DNA of 64,000 nucleotides from Enterocloster asparagiformis (GTDB taxonomy: Bacteria > Bacillota > Clostridia > Lachnospirales > Lachnospiraceae), in NCBI GenBank assembly GCA_018380885.1, contig JAGZSY010000026.1, positions 67,506-131,505 of the forward strand, written 5' to 3'. The notes beneath the pieces are model-generated. The model worked only from the letters and a program-made list of their open reading frames with translations. It did not search any database and was not told the origin of the DNA. Made by a program: the position numbers and the translations under genes. Every line of letters begins with the position of its first letter. Position 1 is the stretch's first letter. Of this stretch, positions 40,235-47,929 are shown piece after piece.

Positions 40235-41643
40235 TGGGGAAATGTAAAATATTTACAATCATTGTGGCGATGGCTCTTGTTTCAGCCGCAGTCTGGGGCT
40301 GCCGGGCCGTGGGCCGCGGGGAGCACGGCGCGGTCGGGGGCCGGACGGCAGAGCTGGAGCCCGGGGGCACCCAGGCAGATGCGGCCCAGCCCGGGGGCGT
40401 CCCGGCGGATGTGGCCCGGTCCGGCGGCGCCTCAGCGGATGTGGCCCGGCCCGGGGGCGCCTCAGCGGATGTGGAGCAGCCCAGGGGCGCCCCGGCGGAT
40501 GCGGCCCGGTCTGGGGGCGTCCCGGCGGATGCGGCCCAGCCCGGCGGTTCCCAGGAAGATGCGGCCCAGCCCGGCGCCGCCGCCATCCCCCGGAACTGGG
40601 CTGATATGAAGATCGACCACAGCATGGAACTGCTCTACGCGGACCAGTTCTCCGTGGATTACTACGACAACGGCTGCGCGATGATCACAATCGCAGAGGG
40701 GGGACGTTACCTGGTGGTGCCGGAGCACACGGCCGTGCCCCAGGGTATTCCCGCAGGCGTGACCGTGCTTAGGCAGCCCCTAAACAACATCTATCTGGTG
40801 GCGACCTCCGCCATGGATTTGTTCCGCAGCCTGGACGGCATCGACCGGATCACCCTGTCCGGCACGGAAGCCCAGGGCTGGTACATAGAGGAGGCCAGGA
40901 AGGCCATGGAGGACCAGAGCATGTCCTATGCGGGCAAATACAATGCGCCGGACTACGAGCTGATCCTGTCAAAATCCTGTGATCTGGCTATTGAATCGAC
41001 CATGATCTACCACTCGCCAGAGGTGAAGGAGCAGCTGGAAAAGCTGGGAATCCCCGTGCTGGTGGAGCGCTCCAGCTACGAGAGCCACCCCCTGGGGCGG
41101 ATGGAGTGGCTGAAGCTGTACGCGGTGCTGCTGGGGCGGGAGGAGCTGGCCCGGAAGCGCTTCGACGAGCAGATGAACGCGCTGAACGCCGTGATAGGCC
41201 AGGCGCCCACGGGCAAGACCGTGGCGTTTTTCTACGTCAGCTCCAACGGGTACGTCAATGTGAGAAAATCCGGGGACTATGTGGCGAAGATGATCGAGCT
41301 GGCCGGCGGCGCCTATGTGCCGGGGAATCTGGAGGAAAATGGGAATTCTCTGTCCACGATGAACATGCAGATGGAAGCCTTCTACGCGGCGGCCAAGAAC
41401 GCGGATTACATTATTTACAACAGCGCCGTCGACGGGGAGCTTAAGTCTCTGGATGAGCTGTTGAAGAAGAGCAGCCTTCTGGCCGACTTTAAGGCCGTGA
41501 AGGAGGGCCATGTGTGGTGCACGGAAAAAAATCTCTTTCAGGAGAGCATGGGGCTGGGGGATATGATCCTGGACATCCACAGGCTCCTGACCACCGGGGA
41601 CCCTCAGGCGGATGAAATGACCTACATTTATCCGCTGCGCTAG
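40234..41643 (+). CDS. ABC transporter substrate-binding lipoprotein (BtuF/FecB-like)
   Basis: A 469-residue protein with a lipoprotein signal (ALVSAAVWGC). Residues 42-111 are seven copies of a ten-residue repeat such as PGGVPADAAQ, forming a long flexible tether. The remainder is a class III periplasmic-binding fold: YDNGCAMITIAEGGRYLVVPE, ISKSCDLAIESTMIYHSPEVKEQLEKLGIPVLVE-type helix-strand blocks, and GKTVAFFYVSSNGYVNVRKSGDYVAKMIELAGG. This binds metal chelates or corrinoids. Given the riboswitch, a corrinoid is the likely ligand. The permease gene follows after 73 bases that contain a repeat fragment. Confidence 0.85.
   Translation: MGKCKIFTIIVAMALVSAAVWGCRAVGRGEHGAVGGRTAELEPGGTQADAAQPGGVPADVARSGGASADVARPGGASADVEQPRGAPADAARSGGVPADAAQPGGSQEDAAQPGAAAIPRNWADMKIDHSMELLYADQFSVDYYDNGCAMITIAEGGRYLVVPEHTAVPQGIPAGVTVLRQPLNNIYLVATSAMDLFRSLDGIDRITLSGTEAQGWYIEEARKAMEDQSMSYAGKYNAPDYELILSKSCDLAIESTMIYHSPEVKEQLEKLGIPVLVERSSYESHPLGRMEWLKLYAVLLGREELARKRFDEQMNALNAVIGQAPTGKTVAFFYVSSNGYVNVRKSGDYVAKMIELAGGAYVPGNLEENGNSLSTMNMQMEAFYAAAKNADYIIYNSAVDGELKSLDELLKKSSLLADFKAVKEGHVWCTEKNLFQESMGLGDMILDIHRLLTTGDPQADEMTYIYPLR
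40357..40566 (+). repeat. Seven in-frame 30-base tandem repeats
   Basis: Seven consecutive 30-base units, each encoding a ten-residue motif of the form P/S-G-G-x-x-A-D-A/V-A/E-Q/R. Unit number could vary between strains through slipped replication, altering tether length only. Confidence 0.9.
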
Positions 41644-41651
41644 AGCCTGTT

Positions 41652-41681
41652 TGAAAATTCAGTCCCGCCATCTGCGCGCCC
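41652..41681 (+). repeat. Truncated copy of a dispersed repeat
   Basis: Thirty bases beginning TGAAAATTCAGTCCC match 43860-43889 at 27 of 30 positions. Only the left half of the fold-back element seen at 43,860 is present here, between the binding-protein and permease genes. Confidence 0.7.
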
Positions 41682-41716
41682 GGGCAAAAAATTGTTGATT
41701 GATAGGAGCTGTATCT

Positions 41717-42736
41717 ATGACAAAACGACCCCGCTTAAAGCACGGCATCTCGTTCGCCGTGCTGGCGGTTATCATGTTTATTTTAATGATCTGGAACATC
41801 AATTCCGGCAGCATCCACCTGTCCGTTGGGGAGATCGGCGCCATTCTGTTTGCGCGTACCGGGGAGGAGACGGCGTACCGCATCGTGTGGGATATCCGCC
41901 TCCCCCGCCTCCTGGCGGCGGTGATCCTGGGCGGGGGCCTGTCCGTGTCCGGCTTCCTCCTTCAAACCTTCTTTGCCAATCCCATCGCAGGCCCCTTTGT
42001 GCTGGGAATCTCCTCCGGCGCAAAGCTGACGGTCTCCCTGTTAATGATCACGCTGCTAAGCCGCGGCATCTCCGTGGGCTCTGGGGGGATGATCCTGGCC
42101 GCCTTTGCGGGGGCGATGATTTCCATGGGCTTTGTGCTGCTGATCTCAGGGAAGGTGAAGAAAATGTCCATGCTGGTTATCTGCGGCGTGATGATCGGCT
42201 ATATCTGCTCCGCGGCCACGGATTTTGCCGTCACCTTTGCGGACGACTCCAACATCGTCAACCTGCACAACTGGTCCATGGGCAGCTTTTCAGGCATGTC
42301 CTGGGAAAATATCCGCGTGATGGCCGCGGTGATTTTTCTGTCCCTGATTCTGGCGTTTCTGCTGGCCAAGCCCATCAGCGCCTATCAGATGGGCGAGGTC
42401 TACGCCCAGAACATGGGGGTGAACATCCTGCGCTTCCGGGCGGAGCTGATTCTGCTTTCCAGCCTGCTCTCAGCCTGCGTCACCGCCTTTGCGGGGCCGA
42501 TTTCCTTTGTGGGCATCGCGGTGCCCCATCTGGTGAAGAGCCTGTTTAAAACAGCCAGGCCGCTGCTGATGATACCGGGCTGCTTTCTGGGCGGCGCGGT
42601 GTTCTGCCTGTTCTGCGACCTGATCGCCAGGACGGTGTTCGCTCCCACGGAGCTGAGCATCAGCTCCGTCACGGCGGTGTTCGGCGCGCCGGTGGTGATC
42701 TACATGATGGTGCGCGGCAGAAAGCAGATTCAATGA
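41717..42736 (+). CDS. FecCD-family ABC permease
   Basis: A 339-residue permease of the BtuC/FecCD/FhuB family with about ten membrane helices. The family motifs are present: DIRLPRLLAAVILGGGLSVSGFLLQTFFANPIAGPFVLGISSGA near the N terminus, and the coupling helix region GPISFVGIAVPHLVKSL before the final helices. It pairs as a homodimer with the ATPase encoded next. TAGGAG precedes the ATG. Substrate specificity cannot be read from the sequence; the riboswitch points to corrinoids, but iron or heme importers look the same. Confidence 0.92.
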   Translation: MTKRPRLKHGISFAVLAVIMFILMIWNINSGSIHLSVGEIGAILFARTGEETAYRIVWDIRLPRLLAAVILGGGLSVSGFLLQTFFANPIAGPFVLGISSGAKLTVSLLMITLLSRGISVGSGGMILAAFAGAMISMGFVLLISGKVKKMSMLVICGVMIGYICSAATDFAVTFADDSNIVNLHNWSMGSFSGMSWENIRVMAAVIFLSLILAFLLAKPISAYQMGEVYAQNMGVNILRFRAELILLSSLLSACVTAFAGPISFVGIAVPHLVKSLFKTARPLLMIPGCFLGGAVFCLFCDLIARTVFAPTELSISSVTAVFGAPVVIYMMVRGRKQIQ

Positions 42737-42749
42737 GGAGGTGGAGCTG

Positions 42750-43862
42750 GTGAACGGTGATTATATCTATGCGGACAATATGGACGTGGGTTACGGGAAA
42801 ATTCCGCTGATCCGGAAGATTGAGCTCCACGTCAGGCCGGGCGAGATCGTGACCCTGATCGGGCCCAACGGGGCCGGGAAATCCACCATCCTAAAGAGCG
42901 TGATCCGGCAGCTCAAGCTTTTGGACGGAGCCGTTTATCTGGACGGGGCCGCGATGCGCGGCATGGCGGAGAAGGAGATAGCGAAGCGGATGGCGATTCT
43001 CATGACGGAGCGGATTCAGCCTGAGCTGATGACCTGTGAGGATGTGGTGGGCACAGGCCGTTACCCGTACACGGGCCGCCTGGGAATCCTCAGCGGGGAG
43101 GACCGGAAAAAGGTGCGGGAGGCCCTCGCGCTGGTGCACGCGGAAGAGCTGGCCGGACGGTATTTTGCGGAGATCAGCGACGGGCAGAAGCAGCGCATAC
43201 TCCTGGCCCGGGCCGTCTGCCAGGAGCCCCAGGCCATTGTGCTGGACGAGCCCACGTCCTTTCTGGATATCCGGCACAAGCTGGAGCTGCTCACCATCCT
43301 GAAAACCCTGGTGCGCCACAGAAAGGTGGCGGTGCTGATGTCGCTCCACGAGCTGGACCTGGCCCAGAAGCTCTCCGACTACATCGTATGCGTCAACGGG
43401 GACGCCATCGAGCGCTGCGGCACGCCGGAGGAAATATTCACCTCCGCTTATATCGCACATCTCTACGGGATCACAAAGGGCAGCTACCAGGCGGAATTCG
43501 GCTGTCTGGAAATGGAGCCGGTGGAGGGAACGCCGCTGGTCTTTGTCATCGGCGGAAATGGAAGCGGCATACCTGTGTACCGGCGGCTGCAGCGCAGGGG
43601 CATCCCCTTTGCGGCCGGGATTCTCCACGAGAACGACGTCGATTACCCGGTGGCCAAGGCCCTGGCGTCCCAGGTGGTGGCGGAACAGGCGTTTGAGCCC
43701 ATTGGGGAGAAGGCCTTTGCGCAGGCGGCCGCACTGATCAAATCCTGTCCCCGGGTGGTCTGCTGCCTGGACCGCTTCGGGACCATGAACGAAAAGAACC
43801 GTCTGCTGGCAGAGCTGGGCAGGGACAAGCTCTGCGGGCCTGAGGAGCTGGAGCGCGTCTGA
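42750..43862 (+). CDS. ABC transporter ATPase with C-terminal extension (BtuD/FecE-like)
   Basis: A 370-residue protein. Residues 1-245 are a typical importer ATPase: Walker A GPNGAGKST, signature ISDGQKQR (in place of LSGGQ), Walker B AIVLDEPTSFLD and the switch histidine in LMSLHELDLA. About 115 extra residues follow, with a glycine-rich FVIGGNGSGIPVYRRLQRRGIP, AGILHENDVDYPVAKALA and a final helix; this domain is not part of standard FecE/BtuD proteins. The GTG at 42,750 is chosen since GAGGAGG lies 9 bases upstream. The extension may be regulatory, or bind a ligand in the cytoplasm. Confidence 0.9.
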   Translation: MNGDYIYADNMDVGYGKIPLIRKIELHVRPGEIVTLIGPNGAGKSTILKSVIRQLKLLDGAVYLDGAAMRGMAEKEIAKRMAILMTERIQPELMTCEDVVGTGRYPYTGRLGILSGEDRKKVREALALVHAEELAGRYFAEISDGQKQRILLARAVCQEPQAIVLDEPTSFLDIRHKLELLTILKTLVRHRKVAVLMSLHELDLAQKLSDYIVCVNGDAIERCGTPEEIFTSAYIAHLYGITKGSYQAEFGCLEMEPVEGTPLVFVIGGNGSGIPVYRRLQRRGIPFAAGILHENDVDYPVAKALASQVVAEQAFEPIGEKAFAQAAALIKSCPRVVCCLDRFGTMNEKNRLLAELGRDKLCGPEELERV

Positions 43863-43936
43863 AAATTCATTCCCGCCGTCTGCACGCCCCAAACCTTCCG
43901 CAAAGCGCGGCCCACAGCCGGCGGAAAGCAATTTTT
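43860..43936. repeat. Fold-back dispersed repeat
   Basis: It starts at the ATPase stop codon. CCGCCGTCTG (43873-43882) pairs with CAGCCGGCGG (43915-43924) at 9 of 10 positions and the outer AAAATT/AATTTT also pair, giving a long hairpin with a 30-base loop. Its left half recurs at 41,652-41,681. It lies between convergent genes and could also act as a terminator. Confidence 0.7.
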
Positions 43937-43945
43937 ACACGCGCG

Positions 43946-44764
43946 CTAAGGTGCAACAGGGCGGCGCTTCGGCGGTTCCACCATCAACTGCAATTCCGTC
44001 ACCTGCTCCGCCACATGCTTGGTAGTGTGGTTGTCGATCCACAGCAGCTCCAGCAGCGGACCGCGGACCGCCATGGCGTGATCCCTGGCGTATTGCAAAA
44101 GCTGGGGCACAAAACGGCGGGTCTGGCGGAAGCTGCCGCCGTAGCAGACCGAGAGGTAGGAGCCAGCCTCGATGGAGTACTCCCCGTCCGGGTGGAGGAG
44201 GAATACCGCGTCGTACTGCTGGCAGCGCCCGTCCATGGCGGCGGACAGATTGACAAAGGAGCCCATCTGATTGTTGCCGATGATGTACTGCCGGTCCGGC
44301 TCAAATGAGACCAGCTGCTTGATGAGAACGTCCATCTCCTCATCCGTGTCGTAGCTCTGCATGATCCGGTGGCAGGGCCGGGCAGGCAGGTCTTTGAGCG
44401 CGATGGCCCCAATGGGCAGCCGGACGGCCTGGGCGATGGTCTCCCGGCGGGTGATAATATTCTCCCGCAGCGCGTTCAGCCTGGCGATCTGCTGGTCAAT
44501 GACGCACATTTCCTTCTGAAACAGCTCCAGCGTGGAGTCCACACTTCTGTTCTCAATATAGGACCGGATCTGGTCCATGGAAAACCCCAAATCCCGCAGA
44601 TCGCGGATAATATTTAAACACCACAAATCCTCGGTGCGGTAGACGCGGTAGCCGTTTTTCGCCCGCCGCGGCACCAGGATGCCTAACTCCTCGTAGTAGC
44701 GCAGAATATCCGTGCTGATGCCGTACAGGGCGGCGATTTCGCCTATTTTGTAATAGGTAGACAT
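43946..44764 (-). CDS. MerR-family regulator with effector-binding domain
   Basis: A 272-residue BmrR/BltR-like regulator. The N-terminal winged helix is MSTYYKIGEIAALYGISTDILRYYEELGIL with the wing NGYRVYRTEDLW; a coiled coil spans residues 80-120; the C-terminal 150 residues match the GyrI-like ligand-binding fold (PARPCHRIMQSYDTDEEMDVLIKQL). Such proteins bind amphipathic drugs and activate an efflux gene. The ATG at 44,764 has AGGAGG 6 bases upstream; a longer upstream frame is rejected. It is divergent from the MATE pump with a shared operator. Confidence 0.9.
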   Translation of the reverse strand: MSTYYKIGEIAALYGISTDILRYYEELGILVPRRAKNGYRVYRTEDLWCLNIIRDLRDLGFSMDQIRSYIENRSVDSTLELFQKEMCVIDQQIARLNALRENIITRRETIAQAVRLPIGAIALKDLPARPCHRIMQSYDTDEEMDVLIKQLVSFEPDRQYIIGNNQMGSFVNLSAAMDGRCQQYDAVFLLHPDGEYSIEAGSYLSVCYGGSFRQTRRFVPQLLQYARDHAMAVRGPLLELLWIDNHTTKHVAEQVTELQLMVEPPKRRPVAP

Positions 44765-44794
44765 AGATTTCCTCCTGATTCTGGCAATTATTGC

Positions 44795-44827
44795 TGTATA
44801 CCTTGGTATTATACCAAGGTTTATACT
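44795..44827. promoter_or_regulatory. Shared operator between MerR regulator and MATE pump
   Basis: A perfect palindrome CCTTGGTA-TTA-TACCAAGG (44801-44819) is flanked by a plus-strand -10-like TATACT (44822-44827) and a minus-strand -10-like TATACA (44795-44800). The regulator could therefore control both directions. Confidence 0.8.
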
Positions 44828-44951
44828 GAAATGGCAATCACAACCGGATATGGGGCCGACGGCCCGGGAATACAACCCTGGGCAGCGCTGAGGCGTCAGG
44901 CGGGGCTCGGGGCAGAGCGCCGTCCCGGTGAAAATCAAGAGGGGTGAGTTT

Positions 44952-46322
44952 ATGAATTTTGAAGGTATTACCTTAAAGAAAAATTTCTGGAGATTCGTCT
45001 GGCCGTCGGTGGTGGCCCAGTGGATCTTTGCGCTGTACACCATGGTGGACGGCATGTTTGTGGCCAGGGGCGTGTCGGAGTCGGCGCTGGCGGCGGTGAA
45101 CATTGTCTCGCCGTTTGTGAATTTCCTGTTCTCCGTGTCCATCCTCTTTGCCGTGGGAACCTCCACCATAGTGGCCATTTTTCTGGGCCAGGGCAGGCAC
45201 TTGGAGGCCAACCAGGCAAATACCCAGAACCTGATCGTCTCCGGGGCGGTATCCCTGCTGATCACCCTGGCCATGTGGCTGGGGGTGAACCCGGCGATCC
45301 GTTTTCTGGGCGCCACGGAGGCCACCATGGAGTACGCGCGCCATTACATCCTGTCAATCCTGCCCTTTGCATGGTGCTTTATAATTTCCTACACCTTTGA
45401 GACCCTGGTGAAAACAGACGGCTATCCCCGGTTTGCCACCATCGTGGTCTCATTGGGAGCGGTAATCAACTGTATTCTGGACTACCTGTTCGTCATGGTA
45501 TTTCAATGGGGCGTGGCCGGCGCGGGGGTGGCCACGGGCATATCTCAGATGATCCCGGTGTTTATCTACCTGAAGCATTTTCTGGGGCCAAAGGCCACCA
45601 TCCGGTTCGCCAAACCGCGCTGGGACCTTGGGCAGATGGTCCGGGTGACGAAGATCGGCCTGTCCTCCGGCCTTACGGAGCTGTCGGCGGGCCTGACGGT
45701 GTTCATGTTCAACCACGCCATTCTGCGCTATATCGGGGAACAGGGCGTGGTCAGCTACACCATCGTCGCCTATGTGAACATGATTGTGGTCATGTCCATG
45801 GCGGGCATCAGCCAGGGCATCCAGCCGCTGATCAGCTTTTACTACGGCAGACAGGAGCATGACGTATGCAAAAAGCTGCTGCGCTACGCCCTGTGTGCCA
45901 CCACATTCCTGGCCGGAGCCGCGTTTTTTGCCTGTATGGGCGGGGCAAACCTGCTGGTGGGCGTGTTTATCTCAAGGGAGCTGGCCGATCTGCGGGCGTA
46001 CTCCGCCGCGGTGTTCAGAATTTTCAGCCTCTCCTTCCTGATCGTGGGATTCAACATCGTCGGGGCCGGTTATTTCACCGCGGTTGAGCGGCCCAAGCAG
46101 TCCCTGGCCATCTCCCTGGGCCGGGGGGTGGTGATTCTGGCCGCCTCCCTGGCCGGCTGTATCGCCCTGTTCGGCGGCGAAGGCATCTGGTGGGCCCCCA
46201 CGGTGTCGGAGGCGGTCTGCCTGGTAATCACCCTCCTGCTGGTGCGGTATGCGGCGGGACAAAAAGGGCGGGAGCGCCCGGAAAACGGAGGGGCATCCGC
46301 GAAAGAGGTCACCATCTGCTAA
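44952..46322 (+). CDS. MATE-family multidrug efflux protein
   Basis: A 456-residue protein with twelve membrane helices in two MatE halves; typical segments are VVAQWIFALYTMVDGMFVARGVS and, in the second half, GLSSGLTELSAGLTVFMFNHAILRYIG and YVNMIVVMSMAGISQGIQPLISFYYG. MATE proteins export cationic drugs using sodium or proton gradients. GGGGTG precedes the ATG at 44,952. The gene is divergent from the MerR regulator and ends in a perfect terminator. The substrate is unknown; induction by a drug bound to the MerR protein is the expected mode. Confidence 0.92.
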   Translation: MNFEGITLKKNFWRFVWPSVVAQWIFALYTMVDGMFVARGVSESALAAVNIVSPFVNFLFSVSILFAVGTSTIVAIFLGQGRHLEANQANTQNLIVSGAVSLLITLAMWLGVNPAIRFLGATEATMEYARHYILSILPFAWCFIISYTFETLVKTDGYPRFATIVVSLGAVINCILDYLFVMVFQWGVAGAGVATGISQMIPVFIYLKHFLGPKATIRFAKPRWDLGQMVRVTKIGLSSGLTELSAGLTVFMFNHAILRYIGEQGVVSYTIVAYVNMIVVMSMAGISQGIQPLISFYYGRQEHDVCKKLLRYALCATTFLAGAAFFACMGGANLLVGVFISRELADLRAYSAAVFRIFSLSFLIVGFNIVGAGYFTAVERPKQSLAISLGRGVVILAASLAGCIALFGGEGIWWAPTVSEAVCLVITLLLVRYAAGQKGRERPENGGASAKEVTIC

Positions 46323-46348
46323 AAAAGCCGGCGAAAGCCGGCTTTTTT
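46321..46348 (+). terminator. Rho-independent terminator of the MATE gene
   Basis: Six A, GCCGGC, GAAA loop, GCCGGC, six T: a perfect stem that works in both directions. Confidence 0.95.
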
Positions 46349-46409
46349 AATGCGCGGGAAAATGCGGACAAAGTCGATTCCCTTCGGCAAAGCCCAATTT
46401 CCAAACGCG

Positions 46410-47639
46410 CTAGGGCGTGTCCGCGCCGTTTCTGTGAATCAGCTCCCGGTATTCCCTGGGCGTTCTGCCCGTGTGCTTTTTAAATACCTTAGTAAAATAA
46501 TTTAGGTCCGGTATCCCGCAGGCCGCGGCGATGGTCTGGATGTACAGCGTGGTGGAGTTGAGCAGGAACAGGGCCTGCTCCATCCGTTTTCCGTTCACAT
46601 ACTCGGTCAGCGTGCTGCCGGACTCCTTGCGGAACAGGGAGGACAGATAGGTGGGGCTGACGGAGAAATGGGCGGACAGCGTGCGCAGGCTTAAGTCCTC
46701 GGCCAGATGCAGGGGGATGTAGTCCATCACGTTTTTTACAATGGGGGAGTATCCCTTGGTGGAGTAGGACCGGACCAGCAGACAGTACTTGCGCCCCATC
46801 TCCCGCATGAGGGCGCTGTAATCGTTGTCGCCGGCGATGCGCTCGATGCGCCCGGCGAACTGGGAGGACAGGTCGTCCAGATACTGGGGGTGGACGCCGC
46901 CCATCTCGGCCGCCTTGCGCATCAGGGTGTTGGTGATAATCAGATAATTCTTCTGATCCCGCAGCTGGTTGGGAAGGCGTTGCTCGAAGGAGTGCAGCGC
47001 GAATTTGGACAGTATCATTTCTGTTTTCTGGTAATTGCCGGAGGCGATGAACTGCATGAGCTCGTTTTCGTCCTGGTACCGCTTCTCCAGCAGCTGGCGG
47101 TTGTCCGGTTTGGTGTTCTGGCTGTACCGCACCAGCTGGGAGCTGTCAAGCAGGCCGCGGCAGTAGTGAATGGAAAAGCGTCCCTCCCCGTAGACCTCCG
47201 ACGCCAGGAGGAGAAGGACGGAGCGCAGGTAGTCCTCAAATTCAATAAAGGGCAGGGACTGGTAGTAGCACTGCAGATAGTCTATATGTCCGGCGGGTAC
47301 GGACAGCTTCTGTTGGATTTTCAGCAGGAAATGGCGGTCCGGGCGCTGAAACAGGTAGGGGCCGGCCAGGAAATAGACAGGGGGATCCTGTTCGGGCAGC
47401 TGCATCAGGGTGTATCGGCATAAAAACTGATCCTGAGAAAAATACACGGCCTGCCCCTCGCATTGGCTCAGAAACTGGCAAAAATCCGTGGAATAGTCGA
47501 AATTCTCCTCCAACTGCCTGCGCAGTCCTCCGTCCAGGTCCAGGCCGGTCAGGGACGGAACGTCGGCCGCATAGGTGCGTATGTTGAAATTTTTCAGCAG
47601 TTTTCGCGTAAAATCCAGGGCGGAATCGTAAGACGGCAT
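46410..47639 (-). CDS. AraC-family transcriptional regulator
   Basis: A 409-residue protein. The final 100 residues form two helix-turn-helix motifs: DLSLRTLSAHFSVSPTYLSSLFRKESG and IQTIAAACGIPDLNYFTKVFKKHTGRTPREYRE. The N-terminal 300 residues match no enzyme; they include a PAS-like or cupin-like start and a helical middle section and presumably sense a ligand. AGGAGG lies upstream of the ATG. It is divergent from the beta-glucuronidase operon with a direct-repeat operator between them, so it is most likely an activator of that operon, responding to a glucuronide. Confidence 0.88.
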   Translation of the reverse strand: MPSYDSALDFTRKLLKNFNIRTYAADVPSLTGLDLDGGLRRQLEENFDYSTDFCQFLSQCEGQAVYFSQDQFLCRYTLMQLPEQDPPVYFLAGPYLFQRPDRHFLLKIQQKLSVPAGHIDYLQCYYQSLPFIEFEDYLRSVLLLLASEVYGEGRFSIHYCRGLLDSSQLVRYSQNTKPDNRQLLEKRYQDENELMQFIASGNYQKTEMILSKFALHSFEQRLPNQLRDQKNYLIITNTLMRKAAEMGGVHPQYLDDLSSQFAGRIERIAGDNDYSALMREMGRKYCLLVRSYSTKGYSPIVKNVMDYIPLHLAEDLSLRTLSAHFSVSPTYLSSLFRKESGSTLTEYVNGKRMEQALFLLNSTTLYIQTIAAACGIPDLNYFTKVFKKHTGRTPREYRELIHRNGADTP

Positions 47640-47687
47640 GATACGCCTCCTGTCCAGGCCGGAATCCTATGGGATTGACCGGCCGCG

Positions 47688-47723
47688 TTATCGTAATATT
47701 TTCACCTATTATCGTACAATTTT
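47688..47723. promoter_or_regulatory. Direct-repeat operator candidate for the AraC regulator
   Basis: TTATCGTA-NN-ATTTT occurs at 47688-47702 and again at 47709-47723, 21 bases apart (two helical turns), in the AT-rich divergent intergenic region. This spacing fits AraC-type half sites on one DNA face. Another TTATCC-like half site is near 47,757. Confidence 0.7.
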
Positions 47724-47929
47724 GCGAAATAATCAAGGGGATTATAAAAAAATACGAATTATCCTGAAAAATAGAAGGATGGCCGCGGAGAAAAAATGGT
47801 ATGCTTACGCCTGACAAGAACGCAGTGCCGGCAGCAGCGTGAGCAAACAGGCGGGTCCCCGGGATGTACCGGCGGATACGGGCGGCAGAGCCGTTTTCCG
47901 GGACCCATTCAGAGAACAGGAGGTATTTT

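Noticed and set aside
40357..40566. CRISPR-like array
   Set aside because: The 30-base units are directly adjacent without spacers, in frame and encode a protein linker.
41692..42549. A 285-codon plus-strand frame overlapping the permease
   Set aside because: It is a shifted frame of the FecCD gene with no hydrophobic helices or family motifs; the permease in the other frame is complete.
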